The notes beneath the pieces were generated by a model that was given only the letters and a program-made list of their open reading frames with translations, had not been told where the DNA came from and made no database searches. A stretch of 64,000 nt of DNA from Opitutaceae bacterium (lineage in GTDB: Bacteria > Verrucomicrobiota > Verrucomicrobiia > Opitutales > Opitutaceae), in the NCBI GenBank assembly GCA_030693515.1, contig JAUYAK010000029.1, positions 23,699 to 87,698 on the forward strand, given 5' to 3'. A program made the position numbers and the translations under genes. The number at the start of each line of letters is the position of its first letter. The first letter of the stretch is position 1. Of this stretch, positions 26,834-35,425 are shown piece by piece.

Positions 26834-27852
26834 GGCGTGGCGGTCGGGGGCTGGGTCGCCGGCTGGGCGTCGCGGGCGAGCGGCGCGACCGCATCCCAGC
26901 TGCGGCGCGTGGCGGCGAGAAACACATCCTCGAACGTGGGCTGCCGGCGGCTGAGGGCGCGCACGCGGAGGTTTTTCGCCGCGAGGATACGCAGGAGTTC
27001 CTCGCCGAGATCGTCGTCGCGGCGCGTGGTGAGCGTGACGCGCCGGAAGCCCGTGGCATCGGGCGCGGTTTGCTCGGTGACTTGAAAGGTGGCATCGAGA
27101 TCGGCGAGCGCGGCGGGCAGGGTCTCGGGCGCGCCGTTGATTTCGAGCTGGTAGGTGGACTGGCCAAAAATGTCGCGGCGCAGATCCGCGGGCGTGCCCG
27201 AGGCGACGACGCGGCCCTGATTGATGATGAGCACGCGATCGCAGGTCATCTCGATCTCGGGCAGGATGTGCGAGGAGATGATCACGGCCATGCGGCCGCG
27301 GAGGCTCGCGATGAGATCGCGGACGATGAGGATCTGGTGCGGGTCGAGGCCGATGGTGGGCTCGTCCATGATGATCACGGGCGGCTCGGCGAGGATGGCC
27401 TCGGCGATGCCGACGCGCTGGCGATAGCCCTTGGAGAGCTGGCCGATGATTTTGTGGCGGACGCGCTTGAGGTCGCAGACTTCGAGGACCTCGTCGATGC
27501 GCGGGCCGAGTTTCCGGCGGGGCACTTCCTTCAGGCGACCGCGGAAATAAAGATACTCGGAGACGCGCATGTCTTCGGGCAGCGGGTTGTTCTCCGGCAT
27601 GTAGCCGATGCGGCGCTTGATGAGGTCAGGCTCCGCGGCCACGGATGCGCCGCAGATGTTCACGCTGCCGGCCGTGGCGGGCAGGTAGCCCGTGAGGATG
27701 CGCATCGTGGTGGACTTGCCCGCGCCGTTGGGGCCGAGGAAGCCCACGATCTCGCCCTGCGCCACGGTGAAGCTGATGTCGCTCACGGCCGTGACGCCGC
27801 CGTAGGTCTTCACCAGATGGGTGACTTCGATGGCGGGCGGTTGATCGGGCAT
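26830..27852 (-). CDS. ABC transporter ATP-binding protein (GldA-like)
   Basis: From ATG 27850-27852 the product has 340 residues. Walker A is GPNGAGKST, the signature region LSKGYRQRVGIAEAI, Walker B VIIMDEPTIGLD, and the switch His is in ISSHILPE. The ~110-residue C-terminal extension after the nucleotide-binding domain (RRVTLTTRRDDDLGEELLRI; FEDVFLAAT) is typical of ABC-2 exporters of this family. The open frame runs further upstream but overlaps birA antisense-free sequence with no family match; the chosen start fits the family. Confidence 0.93.
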   Translation of the reverse strand: MPDQPPAIEVTHLVKTYGGVTAVSDISFTVAQGEIVGFLGPNGAGKSTTMRILTGYLPATAGSVNICGASVAAEPDLIKRRIGYMPENNPLPEDMRVSEYLYFRGRLKEVPRRKLGPRIDEVLEVCDLKRVRHKIIGQLSKGYRQRVGIAEAILAEPPVIIMDEPTIGLDPHQILIVRDLIASLRGRMAVIISSHILPEIEMTCDRVLIINQGRVVASGTPADLRRDIFGQSTYQLEINGAPETLPAALADLDATFQVTEQTAPDATGFRRVTLTTRRDDDLGEELLRILAAKNLRVRALSRRQPTFEDVFLAATRRSWDAVAPLARDAQPATQPPTATP

Positions 27853-27902
27853 GCGGTCGGGAATGGTGGGACCCTCTAGGGAATGCGGGCGGCGCTCAAC
27901 GT

Positions 27903-28895
27903 TCAACTTGCCGCTTTTTCGAGCGTGACCTCGCCGGCGCGGAAACGGTGAGCCTTGCCGCGGGCGTCGCGCAGCAGCAGCGCGCCCTCGTCGTCGAGGC
28001 CGGTGACGGTGCCGGTGTGGCGGCGTCCGCCTTCGAGGAGCGAGATGGTTTTCCCCCGCAGCACATCGTGGCGGTGCCAGAGATCGGCGAACGTCTTCAG
28101 GTGCTCGCCGTCGGCAAACGTCTGGAACGCGAGCAGCACGCGGCCCACGAGGGCGGCGGCGAGGCGGTTGAGATCGAGCGGTGCGCCGGTGACTTCGGCG
28201 AGCGACACGGCGCGCTTCGCGAGATCGGCGGGCCAGGCGGTGGCGGGGCTGTTGACGTTGAGCCCGAGTCCGAAGACGAGGTCGCGGATGCGGTCGGCGT
28301 CGATGCGCGCCTCGGTGAGCATGCCGCCGGCCTTGCGGCCGTCGTAGAGGAGATCGTTGGGCCACTTGATGCCGGGCGCGAGGCCGGTGAATTTTTCGAG
28401 GAGCGCGCAGACGTTGACGCCCATCCAGAGGGTGAAGGTCTGCATGCGCTCCGGCTCGACGCGCGGGTGGAAGGCGAAACTCGCGTAGAGGTTGGCCGAC
28501 GAGTCGCTGTGCCACGTGCGGCCAAAGCGCCCGCGGCCCCGGGTCTGCTTGCGCGCGAGCACGGCGAACGGCGTCGCGCGGCCGGCGGCGAGCTGGCGCG
28601 CGGCCTCGTCGTTGGTGCTGTCCACGCTGTCGAGGACGATCAGGGTGAAGCCCCGCGGCCGCAGGCGTTGCTCGAGCTCGATGAGCGGCCCGAAGAGCGT
28701 GGCGGGGCGCGCCGCGATCCGGTAGCCGTGGGCGCGCTGCGCCTCGAAGGTGAAGCCCGCGGCGCGGAGTTTCTCCATGTGCTGCCAGACCGCGACGCGG
28801 CTCACGCCGAGCTTGGCGGCCAGCGTGGTGCCCGAGACCCATTCGGTCCCGGCGGCGAGGAGTTCGCGCAAAATGGTGTGCTCGGCGGACGGCAT
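27903..28895 (-). CDS. birA: Biotin-[acetyl-CoA carboxylase] ligase, BirA type with DNA-binding domain
   Basis: From ATG 28893-28895 the product has 330 residues. An N-terminal winged helix-turn-helix (SGTTLAAKLGVSRVAVWQHM) precedes the ligase core with GRGRFGRTWHS and GIKWPNDLLYDGRKAGGMLTE, and then the small C-terminal domain. It attaches biotin to carboxylase subunits. The DNA-binding domain suggests it can also repress biotin genes, but none lie in the window. It is divergent from the small gene at 28941. Confidence 0.95.
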   Translation of the reverse strand: MPSAEHTILRELLAAGTEWVSGTTLAAKLGVSRVAVWQHMEKLRAAGFTFEAQRAHGYRIAARPATLFGPLIELEQRLRPRGFTLIVLDSVDSTNDEAARQLAAGRATPFAVLARKQTRGRGRFGRTWHSDSSANLYASFAFHPRVEPERMQTFTLWMGVNVCALLEKFTGLAPGIKWPNDLLYDGRKAGGMLTEARIDADRIRDLVFGLGLNVNSPATAWPADLAKRAVSLAEVTGAPLDLNRLAAALVGRVLLAFQTFADGEHLKTFADLWHRHDVLRGKTISLLEGGRRHTGTVTGLDDEGALLLRDARGKAHRFRAGEVTLEKAAS

Positions 28896-28940
28896 GGCGG
28901 AGGGATTGAAATCAAAGGGCCGCCGCCCACAGTGGCGCAA

Positions 28941-29243
28941 ATGTCATTTGCGAAATTCCAGGAATCGATCGCGCGCGACGCGGCCCCGGCCGCGGACACG
29001 GGTGGGGCGCGGCAAGCGCTCTGGCACGATGCGCGCGGTGACTGGGACGCGGCGCACAACGCCGCGCAGGACGACCACAGTCGCGAGGGCTCGTGGGTCC
29101 ACGCCTACCTGCACCGCAAGGAAGGCGACGAGGGCAACGCCGGCTACTGGTATGCACGGGCCGGCCGTCGCGCACCGGCCAGCGGCACGACGCTCGCGGC
29201 CGAGTGGGAACAGATTGCGCGGGCGCTGAGCGGGGAGAAGTAG
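28941..29243 (+). CDS. Small conserved hypothetical protein, 100 aa
   Basis: ATG 28941 opens a 100-residue protein with the phrases ALWHDARGDWDAAHNAAQ, WVHAYLHRKEGDEGNAGYWY and RRAP. I have seen the combination of DW..AH..AQ and HAYLHRKEGD..NA.YWY in small uncharacterised proteins of several phyla, so it is likely a real conserved gene. The function is unknown. Its stop codon TAG is the first three bases of the hairpin element that follows. Confidence 0.75.
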   Translation: MSFAKFQESIARDAAPAADTGGARQALWHDARGDWDAAHNAAQDDHSREGSWVHAYLHRKEGDEGNAGYWYARAGRRAPASGTTLAAEWEQIARALSGEK

Positions 29244-29319
29244 CGGCGGGCATCCCTGCCCGCCGTGGTTTGGCGAACACCCCTGATCCCGAGTCGGCGG
29301 GCAGGGACGCCCGCCGCTA
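29241..29319. repeat. Intergenic hairpin element (TAGCGGCGGGC type)
   Basis: The 25-base arms 29241-29265 and 29295-29319 are inverse copies with one mismatch. The left arm starts with the TAG stop codon of the preceding gene. It could serve as a transcription end signal between the two convergent genes, although it lacks a T run. Confidence 0.85.
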
Positions 29320-29350
29320 CGCGGAGCCGTGCGGCCGCGCGCGGCCCGCG

Positions 29351-29986
29351 TCATTTCGCGCTGCCGCTTTTGGCCCAGCCAAAATCGCTCGAGCGGAGGA
29401 AGGTCTGCTGGGCTTCCTTCAGGATGTAGGTGCCTTGGGCGGAGTCGGATTTCGCGGCGGCGGCGGCGGCTTCGTTGAGGCTGGCCATATTTTGGAGGCG
29501 TTCGTCCTCGGCATACATGGCGAGGGCGCGCGCCTCGTTGGTCATTGTGAGAAACGGGATGCGGAAACGGTTCAGCACCTGATCGGTCTCGGTGATGTAG
29601 CGCTTCATCGCGATGTCGGCGAGGCCCTTTTGGGTATGCACCGCCCGTTCGGACAGAATCGCAGGCTTCTTTTCCAGCACCAGGTATTTCGGCAGGCGCA
29701 CGATGCTGTTCTTGGGTTTGTCGATATCGCGGGCGTCGGGCAGTTCTTCCTCCGGTTTCGGCTCCGGCTTGGGCGGAGGCGGGGCAAACGTGGGCGCGGC
29801 CTGGGCGAGCGCGGCGGCGACTTCGGGCGAGATGACACGCGTGCGACGAGGAGCAGAGGGCTTTTCGTCCTCCTTTTTCTGCTGGAGGAGGGGTGAAGCG
29901 GGGGGCGCGCTCTGCGCCCGGACGGCTGGCCCGGACGGCGCGGCGATCAGGGCGCAGGCAAACGTGAGCGGAAGGAGGCGGCGCAT
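29351..29986 (-). CDS. Secreted hypothetical protein, 211 aa
   Basis: From ATG 29984-29986 the protein begins with a signal peptide (MRRLLPLTFACALIAAPSG). A Pro/Lys/Glu-rich linker (PPPPKPEPKPEEEL) follows, then a helical C-terminal half with VRLPKYLVLEKKPAI and MYAEDERLQNMASLNEAA. No domain is recognised. It is divergent from the SGNH/DUF1080 gene. Confidence 0.7.
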   Translation of the reverse strand: MRRLLPLTFACALIAAPSGPAVRAQSAPPASPLLQQKKEDEKPSAPRRTRVISPEVAAALAQAAPTFAPPPPKPEPKPEEELPDARDIDKPKNSIVRLPKYLVLEKKPAILSERAVHTQKGLADIAMKRYITETDQVLNRFRIPFLTMTNEARALAMYAEDERLQNMASLNEAAAAAAKSDSAQGTYILKEAQQTFLRSSDFGWAKSGSAK

Positions 29987-30123
29987 GATAGGGTGGGAGA
30001 AACGTGAAGTCGCGGCAGGTTCCGTGCAAGACCGGGAATCACCGGCGGCGTCTGCCGGGCGAGGAACGTATTTGACGCAAGGTGCGGTCTGTTCGCAACG
30101 TCCCAGCACCCCTTTTCCCCCGC

Positions 30124-31380
30124 ATGACATTTCGCTCCCTGCTCCTGTCCGCCCTCGTCGTGGGCTGCGCTTGGCCGCTCGCCGGCCAGCCCGCCCGGTT
30201 TCAGCTGCCCGCCACCGACGAAGGCCTGCCGGGCGCCGGCCCGATCCGGCGCTACGAGTGGTTCCAGAAACTCTGGACCGAGCGCCGCACCGGCTGGGCC
30301 GCCCGCGTGCGGCAGGATCAGGGCGCGGTGGTGTTCCTGGGCGATTCGATCACGCAGGGGTGGGGCACGGTGCCCGGCGCAGCCTTCCTCGGCGTCAAGA
30401 TCGCCAACCGCGGCATCAGCGGCGACACTACCCGCGGCGTGCTCATCCGGCTCCAGGAGGACGTGATCGCGCTCAATCCCAAGGGCGTCGTCCTCCTCAT
30501 CGGCACCAATGATCTCGAGGAAGGCGCCGCGCCCGAGACGATCGCCGGCAATCTCCGGCTCATCATCGCCGAGCTGCGCAAGGCCAATCCCGCGATGCCG
30601 CTCGTGCTGTGCAACGTGATGCCCAGTTCCGCTACGAAGAAGCGCCCCGACGACCCGATCAAAAAAATCAACCAGCTCTACTACGCCGCGATCAAGGACG
30701 AGCCGCAGATCACGTTTCTCGACACGTGGGCGCTGTTTGCCGACGCCAAGGGCGACGCCAAACCCGAGGAGTTTCCCGACCTGCTCCACCCGAATCCCGC
30801 GGGCTATTTCAAGTGGGCCGCCGCGCTCCGGCCGGTGCTCGAGACGACAGGCCTCGTGCCCGCGTGGCCCGACGACTTCACGCCGGAGCCCGGGTTCGAG
30901 TCCCTCTTCAATGGCCGCGATCTCACGGGCTGGGGTTATGAGACCGGTCCGGCCTTCGACGGCAAAACCACGAGTCCCGATGGCCGCTACGCTGCGGCGG
31001 CGGGCCGCCTGGTCGTGACCGTGGCGAGACAGGAGCGCGCTTACACGAAGCTGTGGACGACCCGGAAGTTCCCGCGCGACTTCACGCTGAAGCTCGAATT
31101 CCGCGCGAGCCCCAACGCCGACAGCGGCGTCTTCGTCCGCGCGCCGCAGCTGCAGGTGCGCGACTATCTCATCGCCGGTCCCTACACTTCACTGAAAAAC
31201 TATCGCCCGCTTGACTGGAACGAGGTGATCGTGACCGTGCGCGGTGGTGTGGCGCGAGCCACCTGCAACGGTGAAGTGCTGGTGGAGGCGTTTCCCGTGC
31301 CTGCGACCGGCTCCATCGGCCTCGAGAGCGACCGGGGCCAGCTCGAGTATCGCCGCATTCGTGTGCAAGAAGCCCGTTAA
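30124..31380 (+). CDS. SGNH/GDSL hydrolase fused to DUF1080 (3-keto-disaccharide hydrolase-like) domain, secreted
   Basis: From ATG 30124 the product has 418 residues with a signal peptide (MTFRSLLLSALVVGCAWPLA). The SGNH esterase domain shows block I VVFLGDSITQG, block III IGTNDL and block V with Asp/His in DLLHPNPAGY. Residues about 260-418 form a DUF1080 domain (FESLFNGRDLTGWGYE; ADSGVFVRAP). This pairs an esterase with a glycan-acting or glycan-binding domain. It lies 21 bases upstream of a GMC oxidoreductase gene, so a joint role in extracytoplasmic sugar breakdown is likely. Confidence 0.9.
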   Translation: MTFRSLLLSALVVGCAWPLAGQPARFQLPATDEGLPGAGPIRRYEWFQKLWTERRTGWAARVRQDQGAVVFLGDSITQGWGTVPGAAFLGVKIANRGISGDTTRGVLIRLQEDVIALNPKGVVLLIGTNDLEEGAAPETIAGNLRLIIAELRKANPAMPLVLCNVMPSSATKKRPDDPIKKINQLYYAAIKDEPQITFLDTWALFADAKGDAKPEEFPDLLHPNPAGYFKWAAALRPVLETTGLVPAWPDDFTPEPGFESLFNGRDLTGWGYETGPAFDGKTTSPDGRYAAAAGRLVVTVARQERAYTKLWTTRKFPRDFTLKLEFRASPNADSGVFVRAPQLQVRDYLIAGPYTSLKNYRPLDWNEVIVTVRGGVARATCNGEVLVEAFPVPATGSIGLESDRGQLEYRRIRVQEAR

Positions 31381-31401
31381 CCCCTCCCCGAAAAAATTCC
31401 C

Positions 31402-33117
31402 ATGGCCAACATCCAAGGCGCAGGCACCAAGCAAAACACCTACGACGCCATCGTCGTCGGCTCCGGCATCAGCGGCGGCTGGGCCGCGAAGGAGCTCACT
31501 GAAAAGGGCCTCAAGACCCTCGTCCTCGAGCGCGGTCGCGACGTGAAGCACGGCGATTACCCGACCGCGATGAAGGATAGCTGGGAATTCGAAGGCCGCA
31601 CCAAGCCCGCGCTCGCCGATGTCGCGAAGCAGCAAAAGCAAAATCGCACCGGCTACACGACTCATCCCGCGACCGCGCACTGGTTCGTCAACGACCTCGA
31701 GAATCCCTACTCCGAGGACAAGCCCTTCGACTGGATGCGCGGCTACCACGTCGGCGGCCGTTCGCTCACCTGGGGCCGGCAGTCGTATCGTTTCAGCGAT
31801 CTCGATTTCGAGGCCAACGCGAAGGACGGCGTCGCCGTCGACTGGCCCATTCGCTACGCCGACATCGCGCCCTGGTATGACTACGCGGAGCGCTTCGCCG
31901 GCATCAACGGCAACCGCGACGGCCTCGCGCAGCTCCCCGACGGGCAGTTCCTCCCGCCGATGGAGATGAACTGCCTCGAGACGCAGGTGCGCGACCGCAT
32001 CAAGTCCTCCTTCGGCGGCCGCGCGATGATCATCGGCCGCTCCGCCAATCTCACGCAGCCGCACAACGGCCGCGGCAATTGCCAGTTTCGCAACCGCTGC
32101 AGCCGCGGCTGCCCCTACGGCGCCTACTTCTCCAGCAACGCCGCTACGCTCCCCGCCGCCTACGCCACCGGCAACCTCACGCTCCGCCCCTTCTCGATCG
32201 TCAACGGCCTGATCTACGACAAGGACAAGGGCCGCGCCACCGGCGTGCGCGTGATCGACGCCGAGACCAACGAGGTCATCGAGTTTCACGCCAAGGTGAT
32301 CTTCCTCTGCGCCTCGGCCATCGCCTCGACGTTCATTTTGCTCAACTCGAAGTCGGACCGTTTCCCCAACGGCCTGGGCAACGACAGCGGCGAGCTCGGG
32401 CACAACCTGATGGACCACCACTTCAAGGTCGGCGCCACGGGCCTCTCGGACGAGTTTGCCGACCGCTATTATCGCGGCCACCGGCCCAACGGCATCTACA
32501 TCCCGCGCTTCCGCAACATCGACAAGGCGAGCACGCGCAAGGACTACCTCCGCGGCTTCGGTTACCAAGGCAGCGCGAGCCGCGCCGACTGGACGCTCGG
32601 CATCAAGGAACTCTCCCTCTTCGGCGGCAAGCTGAAGGCCGACCTCATCGCGCCCGGCCCCTGGCGCATGGGCATCGGCTCGTGGGGCGAGTGCCTGCCC
32701 TACCACGCCAACAAGCTTTATCTGAACACCGCCGTGCGCGACAAATGGGGCCAGCCCACCGTGACCTTCGACTGCGGCTGGAAGGAAAACGAACTCGCGA
32801 TGCGCAAGGACATGAAGCAATCCGCGATCGAGATGCTCGAAGCCGCGGGCCTGAAGAACGTGACCGGTTTCGACGATGTGGGTGCAAGCAATCCCGGTAA
32901 CTGCATCCACGAGATGGGCACCGCGCGCATGGGCCGCGATCCCAAGACCTCGGTGCTCAACAAGTGGAACCAAGTCCACACCGCGCCCAACGTCTTCGTG
33001 ACCGACGGCGCGTGCATGACCTCCAATGCGTGCGTCAACCCCTCGCTCACCTACATGGCGCTGACCGCGCGCGCCGCCGATCACGCCGTAGGCGAACTCA
33101 AGAAACAGAACCTCTGA
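31402..33117 (+). CDS. GMC-family oxidoreductase (FAD), large subunit type
   Basis: The 571-residue product has an N-terminal FAD-binding Rossmann motif (AIVVGSGISGGWAAKELTEKG) and the GMC pattern VGGRSLTWGRQSYR. A Cys-rich segment (CQFRNRCSRGCPYG) is typical of sugar-dehydrogenase-like members. The C-terminal region carries the active-site His in CIHEMGTARMG and FVTDGACMTSNACVNPS. It has no signal peptide of its own. The next gene encodes a gluconate-dehydrogenase-subunit-3 protein with a leader, so the pair may be exported together. The likely reaction is oxidation of a sugar or polyol. Confidence 0.92.
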   Translation: MANIQGAGTKQNTYDAIVVGSGISGGWAAKELTEKGLKTLVLERGRDVKHGDYPTAMKDSWEFEGRTKPALADVAKQQKQNRTGYTTHPATAHWFVNDLENPYSEDKPFDWMRGYHVGGRSLTWGRQSYRFSDLDFEANAKDGVAVDWPIRYADIAPWYDYAERFAGINGNRDGLAQLPDGQFLPPMEMNCLETQVRDRIKSSFGGRAMIIGRSANLTQPHNGRGNCQFRNRCSRGCPYGAYFSSNAATLPAAYATGNLTLRPFSIVNGLIYDKDKGRATGVRVIDAETNEVIEFHAKVIFLCASAIASTFILLNSKSDRFPNGLGNDSGELGHNLMDHHFKVGATGLSDEFADRYYRGHRPNGIYIPRFRNIDKASTRKDYLRGFGYQGSASRADWTLGIKELSLFGGKLKADLIAPGPWRMGIGSWGECLPYHANKLYLNTAVRDKWGQPTVTFDCGWKENELAMRKDMKQSAIEMLEAAGLKNVTGFDDVGASNPGNCIHEMGTARMGRDPKTSVLNKWNQVHTAPNVFVTDGACMTSNACVNPSLTYMALTARAADHAVGELKKQNL

Positions 33118-33133
33118 ACCTCGAACGCCGGCC

Positions 33134-33730
33134 ATGAACTCCTCTTCTCTTCCCGATTCTCCAGCCGCTCCCACCATGAACCGTCGCGAGGCGATCCAGC
33201 GCGCCGCGCTCCTGCTCGGTGTCGCGATCACGCCTTCGATTCTCCAAGGCGTGCTCCGCGCGCAGACGCCCGCGGCCGGCGCCAAGCCGCAGTTCCTCAC
33301 CGCCGCGCAATTCGCGACCGCGAGCGCCGTGGCCGAGCGCATCCTCCCGCGCACCGACACGCCCGGCGCGATCGACGTCGGCGTGCCTGCCTTCATCGAT
33401 CTCATGGCGGGGAAATACATGACCGATGCCGAGCGGCGCACCTTCACCGCCGGCCTTGCCGAGGTGGAGGCGAAGAGCGCGGCGGCGCATCAGGCGGCCT
33501 TCGGGAAACTCCCGGCCGCGCAACAGGACGCCCTGCTCACGGCGATGGCCGAGGCGGCGCAGCCCAAGCGCGGCACCTTCTTCCACCAAATCAAGGAACT
33601 GACCATCCTCGGTTATTTCACCTCCGAACCCGTCGGGCGAAACGTGACGCACTACGATCCCATCCCCGGCCGCTACCAAGGCTGCATCCCGCTGGCCGAG
33701 GTCGGCAATCGGGCTTGGACGCGAAACTGA
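33134..33730 (+). CDS. Gluconate 2-dehydrogenase subunit 3 family protein
   Basis: The 198-residue product has a twin-arginine-like leader (NRREAIQRAALLLGVAITPS) and the subunit-3 core (AQFATASAVAERILPRTDTPGAIDVGVPAFIDLM). The C-terminus ends in the typical GYFTSEPVGRN and YQGCIPL. A start at ATG 33176 would put the RR leader at the very N-terminus and is equally possible. It lies 16 bases after the GMC gene and is presumably its partner subunit. No cytochrome c subunit is present here. Confidence 0.9.
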   Translation: MNSSSLPDSPAAPTMNRREAIQRAALLLGVAITPSILQGVLRAQTPAAGAKPQFLTAAQFATASAVAERILPRTDTPGAIDVGVPAFIDLMAGKYMTDAERRTFTAGLAEVEAKSAAAHQAAFGKLPAAQQDALLTAMAEAAQPKRGTFFHQIKELTILGYFTSEPVGRNVTHYDPIPGRYQGCIPLAEVGNRAWTRN

Positions 33731-33745
33731 AGATACCGGCGAATG

Positions 33746-33822
33746 TTTCGTGGGAGGGGCTTTATGCCCCGACAGGTTTTTTCAAACGCGCTGAGTCGGG
33801 GCATAAAGCCCCTCCCACGAAA
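33746..33822. repeat. Perfect 28-bp intergenic hairpin element
   Basis: The arms 33746-33773 and 33795-33822 are exact inverse copies (GTGGGAGGGGCTTTATGCCC core). It lies between two convergent genes, and the arms end in short T and A runs, so it may act as a terminator in both directions. The core matches the element at 11183. Confidence 0.92.
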
Positions 33823-33836
33823 AACTGCGGCGTGCA

Positions 33837-34385
33837 TCATCCGGGATAAAGCTCCGCCAGCTTCCGAATCGTCTTCAGATTGCGCATCGAGGATGAGGGC
33901 AGCTTGAGCGCGCGTAGCGCGGGGGAGGCCCACACCTTTGACTCGTGGGATTTAATGCCCCGGCAGAGCCAGAAATACTCGCGGCCTGTGACGTGAAACT
34001 CGTCCGTCGCGGTGCGCATCGCCGCGAGGCTCCGCGCCTGCGCCACCGGCAGCGGCGCGCCGAAGAAGCCGATGTGCACCGTGTTTTCCGGTGCTTCCAT
34101 GTCGGCGCGCGCGAAGGGCCGCAGCGCGGCGAGCGCCGCGACTTCGGCGTGGGTGCGCACGAAGGTATCGACGTCATAGCCGAGCCGGGCCGCGAGGTGT
34201 TTTTCGATCTTCACCGCGAGCTTCAGCGGGTCGCGGGCGCGGTCGTCGAAGATCACGTTGCCGCTGGCAATGAAGGTCTCGACCCCGGTGCAGCCCAGTT
34301 CGACAAAAAGTTCACAAAGGCGCTCCATCTTCAGCCGGCGGCGGCCGAGGTTGATGCCGCGGAGGAATGCGAGGTAACGGGGCAT
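33837..34385 (-). CDS. DUF1697-domain protein
   Basis: From ATG 34383-34385 the 182-residue protein shows the DUF1697 pattern: YLAFLRGINLG at the N-terminus, VETFIASGNVIFDD, then VRTHAEVAALA and HIGFFGAPL. This is a common small family of unknown function in soil bacteria. The open frame upstream to 35255 is antisense to the carbonic anhydrase. The two genes are divergent with a 120-base gap. Confidence 0.9.
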   Translation of the reverse strand: MPRYLAFLRGINLGRRRLKMERLCELFVELGCTGVETFIASGNVIFDDRARDPLKLAVKIEKHLAARLGYDVDTFVRTHAEVAALAALRPFARADMEAPENTVHIGFFGAPLPVAQARSLAAMRTATDEFHVTGREYFWLCRGIKSHESKVWASPALRALKLPSSSMRNLKTIRKLAELYPG

Positions 34386-34505
34386 GGGGAAGGTGAACGC
34401 GAGAGGGGCTGCGCTTATTTGTGGCGTCAACCCTGCGCAGTTTCCGCACGTCTCCCGCCTGCGCCCGAGCGGGTGGCGGGCCGATGGGCTTGGGACATGC
34501 GTTTT

Positions 34506-35261
34506 ATGAAAACCCGTCTGTTCGCCGCGCTCATCGGCCCGTTGTCGTGCCTTTCGTCCGCGTCGGACCACGCTTCTGCCAAGCCGAAAGTGGCGCCGGA
34601 GGCCGCACTCGAGATTCTGCTGGCGGGCAACCAGCGGTTTATGGTCGGCCGGCCGATGTTTCCCGACCAGAGCCCGAATCGCCGCCGTGAACTGGCCGCC
34701 GGTCAGAAGCCATTTGCGATTGTGCTGACGTGCGCGGATTCGCGCGTCGCGCCGGAGCTGTATTTCGACCAGGGCCTCGGCAATCTCTTCGTCGTCCGCA
34801 ACGCCGGCAACATCCTCAACGACCACACCATCGGCAGCATCGAGTATGCGGTCGAGCACCTGGGCTCGTCGCTGATTCTGGTCGTGGGCCATGGCAAATG
34901 TGGCGCGGTCGGTGCGGCGGTCGCAGGCGGTCATGCGCCCGGCCGCATCCCAAGCATCATCGAGTCGATCCTGCCGGCGGTGAAGGCCAGCGCCGGCGAG
35001 GCCGGCGATCCGGTGGACAACGCGATTCGCGCCAACGCCCGGCAGGTCGCCGCCGCGCTCGCGGTGTGCGCCCCGATTCTTGGCGACGCCGTGCAGCAGG
35101 GCCGGCTCAAGGTCATCCCCGCCCGCTACGATTTGGCGACCGGCCGCGTTGAAATCCTCTACGCCCAGCCCGCCGCTCCCGTGGCGGCCAAGGTCGCGCC
35201 CGTGCCGCACGGTGAAACCGTCGCGCACGCTGAGCCGGCCAAGCCGGCGGCGCACGAGTGA
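34506..35261 (+). CDS. Beta-class carbonic anhydrase, predicted secreted
   Basis: From ATG 34506 the product has 251 residues; ATG 34497 would add three. The N-terminus is a signal peptide (MKTRLFAALIGPLSCLSSAS). The zinc-binding Cys and Asp/Arg dyad are in LTCADSRVAPE, and the other zinc ligands in VVGHGKCGAV. The C-terminal 30 residues are Ala/Pro-rich. Beta carbonic anhydrases interconvert CO2 and bicarbonate. An exported one may supply bicarbonate or handle pH in the periplasm. Confidence 0.92.
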   Translation: MKTRLFAALIGPLSCLSSASDHASAKPKVAPEAALEILLAGNQRFMVGRPMFPDQSPNRRRELAAGQKPFAIVLTCADSRVAPELYFDQGLGNLFVVRNAGNILNDHTIGSIEYAVEHLGSSLILVVGHGKCGAVGAAVAGGHAPGRIPSIIESILPAVKASAGEAGDPVDNAIRANARQVAAALAVCAPILGDAVQQGRLKVIPARYDLATGRVEILYAQPAAPVAAKVAPVPHGETVAHAEPAKPAAHE

Positions 35262-35293
35262 GCATCGCGCGATAGCCCGACGGCGAGGTCCAA

Positions 35294-35366
35294 GGTAGGG
35301 CGGGTCTGTGACCCGCTCCGAAACGTTCGGCGCGCGCGAATGGGCGCGCCACAGACCCGCCTACCC
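35294..35366. repeat. Intergenic hairpin element (GTAGG...CCTAC)
   Basis: The left arm GGTAGGGCGGGTCTGTGACC pairs with a right arm ending ACAGACCCGCCTACCC. It lies between the convergent carbonic anhydrase and lgt genes. The left arm resembles the element at 14415. Confidence 0.8.
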
Positions 35367-35425
35367 AAGGCCACCGCTTTCGGTTTCGAATCGGGTCAGC
35401 GCTATGGCGCGATTCTCATTATGCT

